Assembly (NCBI RefSeq): GCF_017308975.1 | Contig: NZ_JADWPD010000005.1 | Coordinates: forward strand, 81,332-145,331 | Direction of reading: 5' to 3' | Origin: Amycolatopsis sp. MtRt-6 | GTDB lineage: Bacteria; Actinomycetota; Actinomycetes; Mycobacteriales; Pseudonocardiaceae | DNA length: 64,000 bases | In this document: positions 25,565 through 34,685 of the stretch, in pieces | How positions within the stretch are numbered: the stretch's first letter is position 1 | Layout of the letters: the number at the start of each line of letters is the position of its first letter | Notes under the pieces: generated by a model | Databases searched by the model: none | What the model was told of the DNA's origin: nothing | Seen by the model: only the letters and a program-made list of their open reading frames with translations | Program-made: the position numbers and the translations under genes

Positions 25565-25771
25565 ATGCAGCGCTACACGTACAAGGTCGTCGAGGTCCGG
25601 GAGAAGCTGGTCGGGGGCAAGATGTCGGGCGCCAAGCTCGAGAAGCTGCTCAACGACCACGCGTCCGACGGGTGGCAGCTCAAGGCCATCACGGCCACCG
25701 AGGTGAAGGGACGCGTCGGCCCCGGCGGGGTCGACGGCCTGCTGGTGACCTTCGAGCGGCCGGTGCGGTAG
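25565..25771 (+). CDS. DUF4177 domain small protein
   Basis: A 68-residue protein. The motif YKVVEVREKLVGGKMSGAKLEKLLNDHASDGWQL, broken here at the family GWxL, is the DUF4177 signature. Function is not known. It stands alone between convergent and divergent neighbours, with a GGGG run just before ATG. Confidence 0.75.
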   Translation: MQRYTYKVVEVREKLVGGKMSGAKLEKLLNDHASDGWQLKAITATEVKGRVGPGGVDGLLVTFERPVR

Positions 25772-25785
25772 CCGGGCGCGTCCGG

Positions 25786-26178
25786 TCAGGCCGCGCCGCG
25801 GTAGGTGCCGACCGTCCAGGAGTTGCCCTCCGGGTCGCGGAGGCTGAACGTGTGCGAGCCGTAGTCGGTGTCCGTCAGCTCGGCCGTGATCTCCGCGCCG
25901 GCGCGCTTCACCCGCGCGTGGATCTCGTCGACCTTGTCCGACACCACGTATACCGCGGCCGCACCCGGCTTCATCGCGTCGTGGACGCCGTCCGGAGGGC
26001 GGACGCTGCCCAGCATCACCGCGCCGCCCTCGGGCCAGCGCAGCTCCGCGTGCGCGATGAGGTCGCCCTCGGGCACCACCAATGCCTCGGTGAAACCCAG
26101 GACGTCGACGAGGAAACGGACCGCGGCCGGGGCGTCGTCGTACCGGAGAGCGGGCCAGACGTTCGGTTCGGGAGTCAT
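25786..26178 (-). CDS. VOC superfamily (glyoxalase/bleomycin-resistance-like) protein
   Basis: A 130-residue VOC protein. ALRYDDAPAAVRFLVDVLGF is the first beta-alpha-beta signature, and SHTFSLRDPEGNSWTVGTY is the last, with D-PEGN-W typical of the fold. This PhnB-like set includes enzymes and drug-binding proteins; the function is unknown. It follows an AraC gene by four bases and is probably cotranscribed. Confidence 0.82.
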   Translation of the reverse strand: MTPEPNVWPALRYDDAPAAVRFLVDVLGFTEALVVPEGDLIAHAELRWPEGGAVMLGSVRPPDGVHDAMKPGAAAVYVVSDKVDEIHARVKRAGAEITAELTDTDYGSHTFSLRDPEGNSWTVGTYRGAA

Positions 26179-26182
26179 GCGG

Positions 26183-26977
26183 TCAGCTTCGCGCCACCTC
26201 CGTCTCCTCGTCTTGGAGGAACGGGAGCTCCTCGGCGATCCACGTGCCCGGCGTGCAGCCCGCCAGCGCACGCCACTCGTTGGTCAGGTGCGCCTGGTCG
26301 TAGAACCCGCACTCCGCCGCCAGCGCCGCCAGGTCCGCCCGCCCCTGCCGCAGCAGGCTCCCGGCCCGCTCGAACCGCAGCACGCGCGCCGCCTGCTTCG
26401 GCGTCAGCCCCAGCTCCGTGCGGAACCGCTCGCCCAGGTGCCGCCGGCTCCAGCCGACCTCCTCGGCGAGCTCCGCGACGCGCACCTGGCCGCCGGCGCC
26501 GCGCAGCCGGCGCCACGCCTGGCCCAGCTCGGGTGGCGGCACCACCGGCTCGACGGCCCGGGTGGCCAGGACGTCGTCGAGCAGCGCGAACCGCTCGCGC
26601 CAAGGCAGCTCCCGCAGCCTGTCCGGCAACCAGCCGAGCCCGAAGTCGGCGAGGTCGGCCACCTCGCCGCTCAGCTCGGCCGCCGTCACGCCGAACAGCG
26701 TCCGCACGCCCAGCGGGTCGAGCTCCAGCTGCAGGCCCTCCTGCACGCTGTCCTGCCGGATCAGCACCGCGCGCGTGTGGAGCCCGCCGACCAGCGCCTG
26801 CAGGCTGTGGCCGGCCATCCGCACCGGCCCGGCGAGGCTGATGACGAGCGTCACATGCCGGGACGGCAGGCCGCGGTGGACGGCCAGCGTGACGTCGTCC
26901 TGGGCATACCCGACATAGCGCGCGACCAGGGGCCGCACCACCGGGTGCGGCTCGCGAATGGCCCAGGTCACGCTCAC
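26183..26977 (-). CDS. AraC family transcriptional regulator
   Basis: A 264-residue regulator with a C-terminal double HTH. RVAELAEEVGWSRRHLGERF is the first helix pair and LAALAAECGFYDQAHLTNEWRALAGCTP the second with the AraC signature. The N-terminal 130 residues resemble the DUF6597-type sensor domain (RPLVARYVGY). GTG at 26977 is the best start but lacks a clear ribosome site; an in-frame GTG at 26971 is equal in quality. It is upstream of the VOC gene and may control it. Confidence 0.8.
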   Translation of the reverse strand: MSVTWAIREPHPVVRPLVARYVGYAQDDVTLAVHRGLPSRHVTLVISLAGPVRMAGHSLQALVGGLHTRAVLIRQDSVQEGLQLELDPLGVRTLFGVTAAELSGEVADLADFGLGWLPDRLRELPWRERFALLDDVLATRAVEPVVPPPELGQAWRRLRGAGGQVRVAELAEEVGWSRRHLGERFRTELGLTPKQAARVLRFERAGSLLRQGRADLAALAAECGFYDQAHLTNEWRALAGCTPGTWIAEELPFLQDEETEVARS

Positions 26978-27060
26978 GAATGCCAGCGTAATCGTCACCA
27001 CCGACAGTTTCCGGGTCTGATAACACGGACGTGCGTCCCCACCGCGGAAGGAACCACCCG

Positions 27061-27315
27061 ATGACGATCCAGGAGCAGGCGCAGCAGCTGGAGCTGCTCG
27101 CCGACCAGGTGCCGACCGGCATCGCGCTCGCCACGAAGAGCGACCTCGAAGACCTCCAGGCCCAGGTGCTGGGCCTGCTCGGGGAGACGTCCACCGCGAC
27201 CGCGATCCAGGGCGCCATCCAGCTCGCTTCCCAGCAGATCGACGAGGTCGCGGCCGCGCTGGAGAACGTCCGCCTGCAGATCCGCGACGCCGCCCAGCAC
27301 CACCTCCAGGGCTGA
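27061..27315 (+). CDS. Small coiled-coil hypothetical protein
   Basis: An 84-residue, Ala/Gln/Leu-rich helical protein. Heptad-like leucines run through QEQAQQLELLADQV and LASQQIDEVAAALENVRLQIRD. No membrane segment or known domain was recognised. GGAAGGA lies eight bases ahead of the ATG. It ends just before a perfect palindromic terminator shared with ispG. Confidence 0.6.
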   Translation: MTIQEQAQQLELLADQVPTGIALATKSDLEDLQAQVLGLLGETSTATAIQGAIQLASQQIDEVAAALENVRLQIRDAAQHHLQG

Positions 27316-27320
27316 AACGC

Positions 27321-27360
27321 GCCGAAGCCCTCCTCACCGGCCGGTGAGGAGGGCTTCGGC
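27321..27360. terminator. Perfect 40-base palindrome, bidirectional terminator
   Basis: Bases 27321-27340 and 27341-27360 are exact reverse complements. It lies between the converging small coiled-coil gene and ispG, so it can end both transcripts. Confidence 0.88.
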
Positions 27361-27368
27361 GGAAGAAC

Positions 27369-28520
27369 TCAGCCGGCGGTGACCACCGGCGCACCCTCGC
27401 CGAGGGACTCGCCGGCCTCTTCGGCGATGCGCATGGCCTCTTCGATGAGCGTCTCGACGATCGCGTGCTCGGGCACGGTCTTGATGACCTCGCCCTTGAC
27501 GAAGATCTGGCCCTTGCCGTTGCCCGACGCCACTCCCAGGTCGGCCTCGCGGGCCTCGCCGGGGCCGTTCACGACGCAGCCCATGACGGCCACGCGCAGC
27601 GGGATCTCCATGCCCTCGAGCCCGGCGGTGACCTGCTCGGCGAGCGTGTAGACGTCGACCTGCGCGCGCCCGCACGACGGGCACGACACGATCTCCAGCT
27701 TGCGCTGCTTGAGGTTCAGCGACTGCAGGATCTGGATGCCGACCTTGACCTCTTCGACCGGCGGCGCGGACAGCGAGACGCGGATCGTGTCGCCGATGCC
27801 CTGGCGCAGCAGCGCGCCGAACGCGACGGCCGACTTGATCGTGCCCTGGAACGCCGGGCCGGCCTCGGTCACGCCGAGGTGCAGCGGGTAGTCGCACTGC
27901 TCGGCGAGGATCTCGTAGGCGCGCACCATGACCACCGGGTCGTTGTGCTTCACCGAGATCTTGATGTCGTGGAAGTCGTGCTCGGCGAACAGCGACGCCT
28001 CCCACAGCGCCGACTCGGCCAGCGCCTCCGGCGTCGCCTTGCCGTACTTGTCCATGATCCGCTTGTCGAGCGAGCCGGCGTTGACGCCGATCCGGATCGG
28101 CGTGCCGTGGTCCTTCGCGGCCTGCGCGATCTCCTTGACCTGGTCGTCGAACTTCCGGATGTTGCCGGGGTTGACGCGCACCGCCGCGCAGCCGGCCTCG
28201 ATCGCCGCGAAGACGTACTTCGGCTGGAAGTGGATGTCGGCGATCACCGGGATCTGCGACTTGCGCGCGATCGCGGGCAGCGCCTCGGCGTCGTCGGCCG
28301 ACGGGCACGCCACGCGGACGATGTCGCAGCCCGCGGCGGTCAGCTCGGCGATCTGCTGCAGGGTCGCATTGACGTCGGAGGTGAGCGTCGTCGTCATCGA
28401 CTGGACGGAGATCGGGTGGTCGCTGCCGACACCGACCGGACCCACCTGGAGCTGGCGGGTCTTGCGGCGCTCGGAGAGAACGGGCGGGGGCAGGGCTGGC
28501 ATACCGAGTGCGACGGTCAC
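27369..28520 (-). CDS. ispG: 4-hydroxy-3-methylbut-2-enyl diphosphate synthase (flavodoxin)
   Basis: A 383-residue enzyme of the MEP isoprenoid pathway. It converts MEcPP to [20 protein letters not shown] starts the TIM barrel; [10 protein letters not shown] and [11 protein letters not shown] line the substrate site; SCPSCGR and [13 protein letters not shown] supply the three 4Fe-4S cysteines and the catalytic Glu. It lies downstream of rip1 and dxr on the same strand, as in mycobacteria. GTG at 28520 gives a typical N-terminus. Confidence 0.94.
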   Translation of the reverse strand: MTVALGMPALPPPVLSERRKTRQLQVGPVGVGSDHPISVQSMTTTLTSDVNATLQQIAELTAAGCDIVRVACPSADDAEALPAIARKSQIPVIADIHFQPKYVFAAIEAGCAAVRVNPGNIRKFDDQVKEIAQAAKDHGTPIRIGVNAGSLDKRIMDKYGKATPEALAESALWEASLFAEHDFHDIKISVKHNDPVVMVRAYEILAEQCDYPLHLGVTEAGPAFQGTIKSAVAFGALLRQGIGDTIRVSLSAPPVEEVKVGIQILQSLNLKQRKLEIVSCPSCGRAQVDVYTLAEQVTAGLEGMEIPLRVAVMGCVVNGPGEAREADLGVASGNGKGQIFVKGEVIKTVPEHAIVETLIEEAMRIAEEAGESLGEGAPVVTAG

Positions 28521-28635
28521 GACGTCCAGCGTACCTAGCCCTACCGGGCCGCCTTCACCATGTCAACCGTCACGGTGAGCAACATTACGGCCGGGGTGAG
28601 CGGCCGCCGGCGGGCCGCCACCCCACCGTGGAACC

Positions 28636-29856
28636 TCATGGGCCGATCCGGATCGGGTTGACGATGTCGGCGGTCACCGTGAGTAGCGTCACCGCGCCGC
28701 CGATGAGCACCAGGACCATGGTGATGCCGGACAGCTTCGTGTAGTCGACGGGACCGGCGGCCGCCTTGCCCCGCCGGGCCCGGATCCAGTCGCGGACGCG
28801 CTCGTACCAGACCACCGCGATGTGCCCGCCGTCCAGCGGCAGCAGCGGCAGCAGGTTGAACACGCCGATGAAGAAGTTCAGGCTGGCCAGCAGGAAGAAG
28901 AACAGCACCCAGATGCCCTGCTCGACGGCCTCGCCGCCGATCCGGCTCGCGCCGACGACGCTGACCGGCGTGTTCGGGTCGCGTTCGCCGCCGAAGATCG
29001 CGGTGACGACGGCGGGGATGCGCTCCGGGAACTCGATGAGCCGCTGCGCCGTCTCGGCGAACATCGTACCGGTGAAGCTGAACGTGGCGCCGATCGCGGC
29101 GACCGGGCCGTACTGCGTGGTCACCGACGGCGGCTGGGGCGAGGCGCCGATCATCCCGACCTCCTTGACCCCGGAGGGGGACCAGCGCTGCACCTTCGGC
29201 ACGTCGACGACGAGCCAGAGCTGCTGGTTGCCGCGCTGCACCTCGAACACCGTCCGGCCGCTGGTGGCCTGCACGGCGGTGAGCATCTCCTCCCAGGACG
29301 CGACCGGCTTCCCGCCGACCGCGAGAACCTTGTCGCCGGCCTGCAGCCCGGCCGTCTTCGCCGGCGTCAGCGCCCCCGGCGGGCAGGTGGAGTTTGCGGC
29401 CTGTTCCTTCGTCGTCGTCGAGACGGCGCAGGAGGTCGAGGCCAGCACCGGCTGGACCGGGTCGGCGGCCGCCAGGTTCGGCAGGCCCATGGTCACGGCC
29501 ATCAGGTAGAGGACCACGAAGCCCAGGATGAAGTGGGTGATCGACCCGGCCGACATCACGACGGTGCGCTTCCAGGTCTTGAACCGCCACATCGCGCGCG
29601 GCGCCTCGTCCGGGGTGACCTCGTCGAGCGCGGTCATGCCGGCGATGTCGCAGAACCCGCCGAGCGGGATCCACTTCAGGCCGTACTCGGTCTCACCGCG
29701 GCGCCAGGAGAACACCGTGGGCCCGAAGCCCACGAAGTACCGGCGGACCTTCATGCCGAAGGCCTTCGCGGTGAGCATGTGGCCTGCTTCGTGCAGTGCG
29801 ACGGAGACGCAGATCCCCAGCGCGAAGAGCACCACACCGATGATGTAGGCGAGCAC
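28636..29856 (-). CDS. rip1: Site-2 intramembrane metalloprotease (RseP/Rip1 family, M50)
   Basis: A 406-residue membrane protease. HEAGH at 22-26 in the first helix is the zinc site, and the last third contains FNLLPLLPLDGGH with the metal-binding Asp. A PDZ domain sits between (about residues 145-220, TAGLQAGDKVLAVGGKPVASWEEM). Such proteases cut anti-sigma factors or other membrane proteins. It follows dxr by three bases; the dxr-rip1-ispG order matches M. tuberculosis Rv2870c-Rv2868c. Confidence 0.92.
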   Translation of the reverse strand: MLAYIIGVVLFALGICVSVALHEAGHMLTAKAFGMKVRRYFVGFGPTVFSWRRGETEYGLKWIPLGGFCDIAGMTALDEVTPDEAPRAMWRFKTWKRTVVMSAGSITHFILGFVVLYLMAVTMGLPNLAAADPVQPVLASTSCAVSTTTKEQAANSTCPPGALTPAKTAGLQAGDKVLAVGGKPVASWEEMLTAVQATSGRTVFEVQRGNQQLWLVVDVPKVQRWSPSGVKEVGMIGASPQPPSVTTQYGPVAAIGATFSFTGTMFAETAQRLIEFPERIPAVVTAIFGGERDPNTPVSVVGASRIGGEAVEQGIWVLFFFLLASLNFFIGVFNLLPLLPLDGGHIAVVWYERVRDWIRARRGKAAAGPVDYTKLSGITMVLVLIGGAVTLLTVTADIVNPIRIGP

Positions 29857-29859
29857 CCG

Positions 29860-31062
29860 CTACTTCCCCTCGATGATCGAACCGGCCCGCGCGCGAGCCC
29901 AGCGCTCGGCGGCGAGAACGTCTTCGACGTCACGCGGTTCGCGACGCCATTCGTCGGCGGCTCCCACCACCTCGGAAACAGTGTCCACTATCGACGTGAA
30001 GCTGGTGTTCTGCGCGAGGAAGGCGGACACGAGCTCCTCGTTCGCGGCGTTGTAGACCGCGGGCAGGCAGCCGCCTGCGCTGCCGCAGTGGCGGGCCAGC
30101 TCGACCGAGGGGAACGCCTCGTTGTCCAGCGGCTCGAACGTCCAGGTCGCGGCGGTGTCCCAGGTGCAGGCGGAGGCGGCGCCGGGAACGCGGTCGGGCC
30201 AGTGCAGCGCGAGCGCGATCGGCAGCCGCATGTCGGGCGGGCTGGCCTGGGCGATCGTCGAGCCGTCGGTGAAGGTCACCATCGAGTGAACGATCGACTG
30301 CGGGTGCACGGTGACGTCGATCTTTTCCGGCGCGATGTCGAAGAGGAGGGCCGCCTCGATCAGCTCGAGGCCCTTGTTGACCAGGGTGGCGGAGTTGATC
30401 GTGATGAGCGGGCCCATGGACCAGGTGGGGTGCGCCATCGCCTGCTCGACGGTGACGCCGGCCAGCTCCGCGCGCTTGCGGCCGCGGAACGGGCCGCCGG
30501 AAGCGGTGAGGACGAGCCGCGCGACTTCGTTTTCTTTCCCGGCCCGCAGCGCCTGCGCGATGGCGGAGTGCTCGGAGTCGACCGGGACCAGCTGACCGGG
30601 CTTGGCGGCGGCGAGCACGAGCGGCCCACCGGCGATCAGGGACTCCTTGTTCGCGAGGGCGAGGGTGGCGCCGGTGGCGAGCGCCTTGAGCGTCGGCTCG
30701 AGGCCCCGGGAGCCGGGGAGCGCGTTGAGAACGGTGTCCGTTTTCACCGAGTCGATCAGTTCGGTGACGGCGTCGGAGCCGGCGAAGAGCCGCGGGAGCT
30801 TGAACTCGCCCTGGGCGTACCCCCGCTTCTGCGCCTCGGCGTACAGCGCGAGCTGCACGTCTTCGGCGGCCGTGGCCTTGGTCACGGCGACGGCCTCGAC
30901 CCCGTGGGCGATGGCCTGCGCGGCGAGCGCGGCCGGATCGGCCCCACCGGCGGCGATCCCGGCCACCCGGAACAGGTGCGGGTTGCGCGCGGCGACGTCG
31001 AGGGCCTGCACACCGATGGACCCGGTCGAGCCGAGCACGAGAACGCTTCGCGAGGTAGTCAT
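29860..31062 (-). CDS. dxr: 1-deoxy-D-xylulose-5-phosphate reductoisomerase
   Basis: A 400-residue MEP-pathway enzyme converting DXP to MEP with [21 protein letters not shown] is the dinucleotide-binding loop, [12 protein letters not shown] and [14 protein letters not shown] hold the Mg ligands, and [27 protein letters not shown] is the substrate loop. No clear ribosome site precedes ATG 31062, but no better start exists. It is the first gene of the dxr-rip1-ispG block and is divergent from the DUF2631 gene. Confidence 0.94.
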   Translation of the reverse strand: MTTSRSVLVLGSTGSIGVQALDVAARNPHLFRVAGIAAGGADPAALAAQAIAHGVEAVAVTKATAAEDVQLALYAEAQKRGYAQGEFKLPRLFAGSDAVTELIDSVKTDTVLNALPGSRGLEPTLKALATGATLALANKESLIAGGPLVLAAAKPGQLVPVDSEHSAIAQALRAGKENEVARLVLTASGGPFRGRKRAELAGVTVEQAMAHPTWSMGPLITINSATLVNKGLELIEAALLFDIAPEKIDVTVHPQSIVHSMVTFTDGSTIAQASPPDMRLPIALALHWPDRVPGAASACTWDTAATWTFEPLDNEAFPSVELARHCGSAGGCLPAVYNAANEELVSAFLAQNTSFTSIVDTVSEVVGAADEWRREPRDVEDVLAAERWARARAGSIIEGK

Positions 31063-31156
31063 CGCCGGTCATTGTCGCGCGGGCCGTCTCCGCGGCGCAC
31101 CCGGAGGTGTGGGATCATCGGCGGGTCCGAGGTTCACGGGGTTTGAGGAGTTCATC

Positions 31157-31414
31157 GTGGCAGGCAAGGCGGTCGAGAAGAGGCGGCCCGAGGTCGACCC
31201 GCGCGACGAGCCGTCCGCGGCCTGGGGCTGGCACGGCTCGTTCCCGAAGGCCACCCGCATCGCCGGCTGGGTCAGCGCGATCATCCTGCTGGTGATGATC
31301 AAGGGCAACCACGAGAACAACACCGAGAACGTGTGGCTCATCGGCCTGTCGGCGTTCCTCGTGCTGCTGCTGGTGCTGGACATCCGCAAGCAGCGCACGG
31401 CCTGGCGCAAGTAG
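31157..31414 (+). CDS. DUF2631 membrane protein
   Basis: An 85-residue protein with two transmembrane helices (RIAGWVSAIILLVMIKGN and VWLIGLSAFLVLLLVLDI). EVDPRDEPSAAWGWHG is the DUF2631 signature. Function is unknown. GTG at 31157 follows TGAGGAG. It is divergent from dxr. Confidence 0.82.
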   Translation: MAGKAVEKRRPEVDPRDEPSAAWGWHGSFPKATRIAGWVSAIILLVMIKGNHENNTENVWLIGLSAFLVLLLVLDIRKQRTAWRK

Positions 31415-31439
31415 TCGGTTTTTCGCTAACGTCCCCGGC

Positions 31440-32099
31440 ATGAAGCTGCGCTGGGGACTGGCTGTGTTGTCCGTTTTGGGTGCCCTGGTGGCGGCTCCGG
31501 CACCGGCCTCGGCGTCGGCGCCGCTGGTCCGGTGCGAGTTCACGCCCACCCCGGACAACCCGGCTGCGCGGCCGGTGGTGCGTCCGTTGCCTTTCGCGTT
31601 GACCCGCGGGACTGTCGATGTGACGTTCCGGTTCAACTACGGACCGGTGACCGTGCGGCTGGATCGTGGTGGGGCTGCGCCTTGTGCGGTGCACAACATG
31701 GTTTCGCTGGTTCTGCAGCGGTTCTATGACCGGTCCCAGTGCTGGCGGCTGACCAACTCTTCGCGGCTTGGTGTTCTTCAGTGTGGGGACATCTATGAGG
31801 TGGAGAAGGGTGGGCCGGGGTATCGCTTCCCGGACGAGGTCTCGGGTTCCGAGACGTACCCGCGGGGGACTATTGCGATGGGGAACCAGGGGCCGGGGAC
31901 GAATGGGTCGGAGTTCTTCATCGTGCACTCGTTCGCGAACATCCCGGCGAACTACTCCGTGATGGGGCGGGTGGTTCGGGGGATGTCGGCTCTTGATCGG
32001 ATGGTGGCGGACGGGATCATTCCTACCGATCCGAATGGGCCGCTGGACGGGGCGCCGGCGAAGCCGGTGAAGATCCAGCGAGCCACGGTCGGCTGGTAG
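31440..32099 (+). CDS. Secreted cyclophilin-type peptidyl-prolyl isomerase
   Basis: A 219-residue exported cyclophilin. Residues 1-26 are a signal peptide ending APASASA. The domain shows GPVTVRLDRGGAAPCAVHNMV, YDRSQCWRL, LGVLQCGD, GTIAMGNQGPGTNGSEFFIVHS and YSVMGRVVRGMSALDRM. FFIVHS replaces the FFI-x family norm closely, and Arg of the R-F-E-type motif (YDRSQCWR) is kept. It should catalyse prolyl isomerisation outside the membrane. Codons ending in T and GGG glycine codons are more common than in neighbours. Confidence 0.88.
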   Translation: MKLRWGLAVLSVLGALVAAPAPASASAPLVRCEFTPTPDNPAARPVVRPLPFALTRGTVDVTFRFNYGPVTVRLDRGGAAPCAVHNMVSLVLQRFYDRSQCWRLTNSSRLGVLQCGDIYEVEKGGPGYRFPDEVSGSETYPRGTIAMGNQGPGTNGSEFFIVHSFANIPANYSVMGRVVRGMSALDRMVADGIIPTDPNGPLDGAPAKPVKIQRATVGW

Positions 32100-32101
32100 A
32101 C

Positions 32102-32572
32102 CTACCGCCAGGTCGCCAGCCGCTCCGGATTCGTTTCGATGCGTTCGAGAATGTCCCGGGCCTCCGGTTCGTACTCGCCGCCGAACTCCGCGTAGCGGGT
32201 CCACAGACCTTCGCGGGCCCGCTCCCGGCACTGATCCCCCAGCACCTCGTTGCCCCGCGCCCGCGCTTCACGGTCGGACTCACCGGAGACCAGCTGGAAA
32301 AGCAATTCCAAGACTTCCAGCTTGGCAGCCTTCGAGACGCCTTCCGAAAGTGCGGCCATCAGAACCGAGACCACGGCAGGCGCCGCCTCGAACAACTGCC
32401 CTTGGACCACCACCACGTTCTCGAGGCGCCAGTAGCAGGATTTCGCTTCTTCTCGGGTAGTCGCGCCGAGAAGTCCGACCAGGCTCGCCGGAACCTCACT
32501 CGAACGGTCCCCCATCACCGGCAAGGCCGACCAGTCGACGCGATCGACCTCGCGGCCCGCGAGTCCATTCAC
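32102..32572 (-). CDS. HEAT-like helical protein, possible immunity protein
   Basis: A 156-residue, mostly helical protein: SCYWRLENVVVVQGQLFEAAP, VLMAALSEGVSKAAKLEVLELLFQLVSGE and EPEARDILERIE. Proteins of this pattern are common beside SUKH-type genes and polymorphic-toxin loci in streptomycetes and are thought to be immunity proteins. GTG at 32572 overlaps the TGA of the SUKH-like frame by four bases, so the two are coupled. No toxin gene is nearby, so this may be an orphan immunity pair. Confidence 0.6.
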   Translation of the reverse strand: MNGLAGREVDRVDWSALPVMGDRSSEVPASLVGLLGATTREEAKSCYWRLENVVVVQGQLFEAAPAVVSVLMAALSEGVSKAAKLEVLELLFQLVSGESDREARARGNEVLGDQCRERAREGLWTRYAEFGGEYEPEARDILERIETNPERLATWR

Positions 32573-32796
32573 CCGGCTTCCCCGAATCCGTTCAGTTGAG
32601 CGCGCAGTTCGTCACACAGAAAATCCCAGAACCCTCCGATGTCCGGGGCGACAACGGTGACATCTCCTCCGTCGCACGGCGCCCCTCGCCCGACGAACGA
32701 TCCGTCGGCCATTCGATAGACGCCGCGGCCACTCTCGCTCAGCGCGAACAAGGCTCCGCCACCGTCCGAGCCGAAGACGACGATGCGGTCCTCCAT
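32569..32796 (-). CDS. SUKH (SMI1/KNR4)-like C-terminal fragment
   Basis: A 75-residue frame reading RIVVFGSDGGGALFALSESG then GVYRMADGSFVG and a C-terminal FWDFLCDELRAQL helix. That is the second half of a SUKH immunity domain, with the FGSDGGG turn. SUKH proteins are usually about 150 residues, so the N-terminal half is missing. The missing part would lie where the EmrB exporter gene now ends (32823). It probably is a truncated remnant, but a short functional protein cannot be excluded because the coupling to the next gene is intact. No good ribosome site precedes ATG 32796. Confidence 0.5.
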   Translation of the reverse strand: MEDRIVVFGSDGGGALFALSESGRGVYRMADGSFVGRGAPCDGGDVTVVAPDIGGFWDFLCDELRAQLNGFGEAG

Positions 32797-32822
32797 CCGG
32801 CACCCGGCTTCCGAAACTACCT

Positions 32823-34592
32823 TCAGCGTTCCCTGGAAGGCGACACCAATTCGCTCGGCCCGCCGCTCGACTCCCCGGCCACCGCGGCCAGTTCCTCGCC
32901 CGCCGACTCGGCGTCCGCCGGGCGGGCGTCCTTTGTCAGCAACGACGCCACCGCGCCGATCAGGCACACCACGATCGCGAAGCCGAACGCCACCGCCAAA
33001 CCCGACTGGAACGGGCCCGAAATCAGGTTCGGGAAGAAGCTGCGGCCCGTCAGGAACGACGCCTGGTCCGGCGGGAGCGACGACAGCTGACCGCCCAGGA
33101 GCTGCTGGATCGGGTTGTAGCCCAGGAATGCCGCGAACAGCACCGCCACCGCCGGGAGGTTGGCGATCTGCGCCGCCGACGCCGCGGGAACGCCGTGTTC
33201 GATCAGGCCCGCGCTCATCGTGGACGGCAGGCTCGACGACAGGCCCGCGATGATCAAGCTGAAGAAGAAGCCGATGGACAGGACCATCGCCGCGTTCTGG
33301 AACGTTGTCATCATGCCCGCGCCGGAACCTCGGGCGTCCGCCGGGAGGCTGTTCATCACCTCCGCGCGGTTCGGGGAGGCGAACATGCCCATGCCGATTC
33401 CGTTCAGCAACAGGATCGTCGCGAACGCCCAGTAGTCGAAGTTCACCGGCAGGAGGATCAGCAGCAGGAACGTCACCGCCGTGATGAACAGGCCGCCGGA
33501 GGCGAGGAGGCGGCTGCCGATGCGGTCGGACAGGACGCCCGACGCCGGCGCCGACACCAGGAAGCCGATCGTCATCGGGAGCATGTAGATGCCCGCCCAC
33601 AGCGGTGTCTGCTCGAACGTGTAGCCGTGCTGGGGCAGCCAGATGCCCTGCAGCCAGATGATCAGGATGAACTGCAGCCCGCCGCGGCCGAGCGACGCCG
33701 TCAGGTTCGCGACGTTGCCCCAGGTGAACGAACGGATCCGGAACAGCGACATGCGGAACAGCGGGTTGTCCACCTTCGACTCGATGATCACGAACGCCAC
33801 CAGCACCGCGATCCCGCCGATCAGGCAGCTCAGCACGAACGGGCTGCCCCAGCCGGTCGGCGACGAGCCGTACGGCTGGATGCCGTAGGTGATGCCGATC
33901 AGCACCGCGATCAGGCCGACCGCGAAGGTGATGTTGCCCCACCAGTCCATCCGCGCGTGCTTGCGGACGCCGGTGTCGTGCAGCTTGAGGTACGCCCAGA
34001 CCGTGCCGATCACGCCGAACGGCACCGACACGAGGAAGATCAGGTTCCAGTCGACCGGCGCGAGCACGCCGCCGACGACCAGGCCGAGGAACGAGCCCGC
34101 GATCGCCGCGACGCCGTTCATGCCGAGCGCGAGCCCGCGCTGGTTGGCCGGGAAGGCGTCGGTGAGGATCGCCGAGGAGTTCGCCATCAGGAAGGCGCCG
34201 CCGACGCCCTGCACGATCCGCCAGCCGATCAGCCACAACGCGGCCGCGTCGCCGTCGAACCACGTGATGGCCAGCATGATCGACGAAACCGTGAACACCG
34301 CGAAGCCGAGGTTGTACATCCTCGCGCGGCCGTACATGTCGCCGAGCCTGCCGAAGCTCACCACGAGCACCGCGGTGACCACGAGAAAGCCCATGATCAT
34401 CCACAGCAGGTAGCTCGTGTTGGCCGGTTCCAGGGGGTTGATGCCGATGCCCTTGAAGATGTCGGGCAGCGCGATCAGCACGATCGAGGAGTTGATCGTG
34501 GCGATCAGCATGCCCAGCGTCGTGTTGGACAGCGCGATCCACTTGTACCGCGGCCCCAGTTCCGCGATCGAATACGTCCGGCGTTCCGCCAC
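32823..34592 (-). CDS. MFS drug exporter, EmrB/QacA (DHA2) family
   Basis: A 589-residue transporter with about 14 helices. SFGRLGDMYGRARMYNLGF is the loop 2-3 motif A and WRIVQGVGGAFLMANSSAIL motif C of drug:H+ antiporters. The last 40 residues are polar and cytoplasmic. The substrate is unknown. GTG at 34592 follows AGAAGGG. The 95 bases before it carry two adjacent palindromes that could bind a regulator. Confidence 0.85.
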   Translation of the reverse strand: MAERRTYSIAELGPRYKWIALSNTTLGMLIATINSSIVLIALPDIFKGIGINPLEPANTSYLLWMIMGFLVVTAVLVVSFGRLGDMYGRARMYNLGFAVFTVSSIMLAITWFDGDAAALWLIGWRIVQGVGGAFLMANSSAILTDAFPANQRGLALGMNGVAAIAGSFLGLVVGGVLAPVDWNLIFLVSVPFGVIGTVWAYLKLHDTGVRKHARMDWWGNITFAVGLIAVLIGITYGIQPYGSSPTGWGSPFVLSCLIGGIAVLVAFVIIESKVDNPLFRMSLFRIRSFTWGNVANLTASLGRGGLQFILIIWLQGIWLPQHGYTFEQTPLWAGIYMLPMTIGFLVSAPASGVLSDRIGSRLLASGGLFITAVTFLLLILLPVNFDYWAFATILLLNGIGMGMFASPNRAEVMNSLPADARGSGAGMMTTFQNAAMVLSIGFFFSLIIAGLSSSLPSTMSAGLIEHGVPAASAAQIANLPAVAVLFAAFLGYNPIQQLLGGQLSSLPPDQASFLTGRSFFPNLISGPFQSGLAVAFGFAIVVCLIGAVASLLTKDARPADAESAGEELAAVAGESSGGPSELVSPSRER

Positions 34593-34618
34593 TGTGCAGC
34601 CCTTCTGCTCGCCAGTCC

Positions 34619-34643
34619 CTTAGCTAGGCTAAGCAACTTGCTT
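34619..34643. promoter_or_regulatory. Two adjacent palindromes upstream of the EmrB-type exporter gene
   Basis: CTTAGC-TAG-GCTAAG occupies 34619-34633 and AAGCAA-C-TTGCTT 34631-34643; they overlap by three bases. Both are perfect. The location just before the exporter suggests an operator. Confidence 0.45.
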
Positions 34644-34685
34644 GCGTATGGCAACCAACAGCGCGAAACGCATGGGAGAGCGTGG

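Noticed and set aside
34619..34640. Iron-box (IdeR/DmdR1) at the EmrB-type exporter promoter
   Set aside because: Only about 12 of 19 consensus positions match; the local palindromes explain the similarity.
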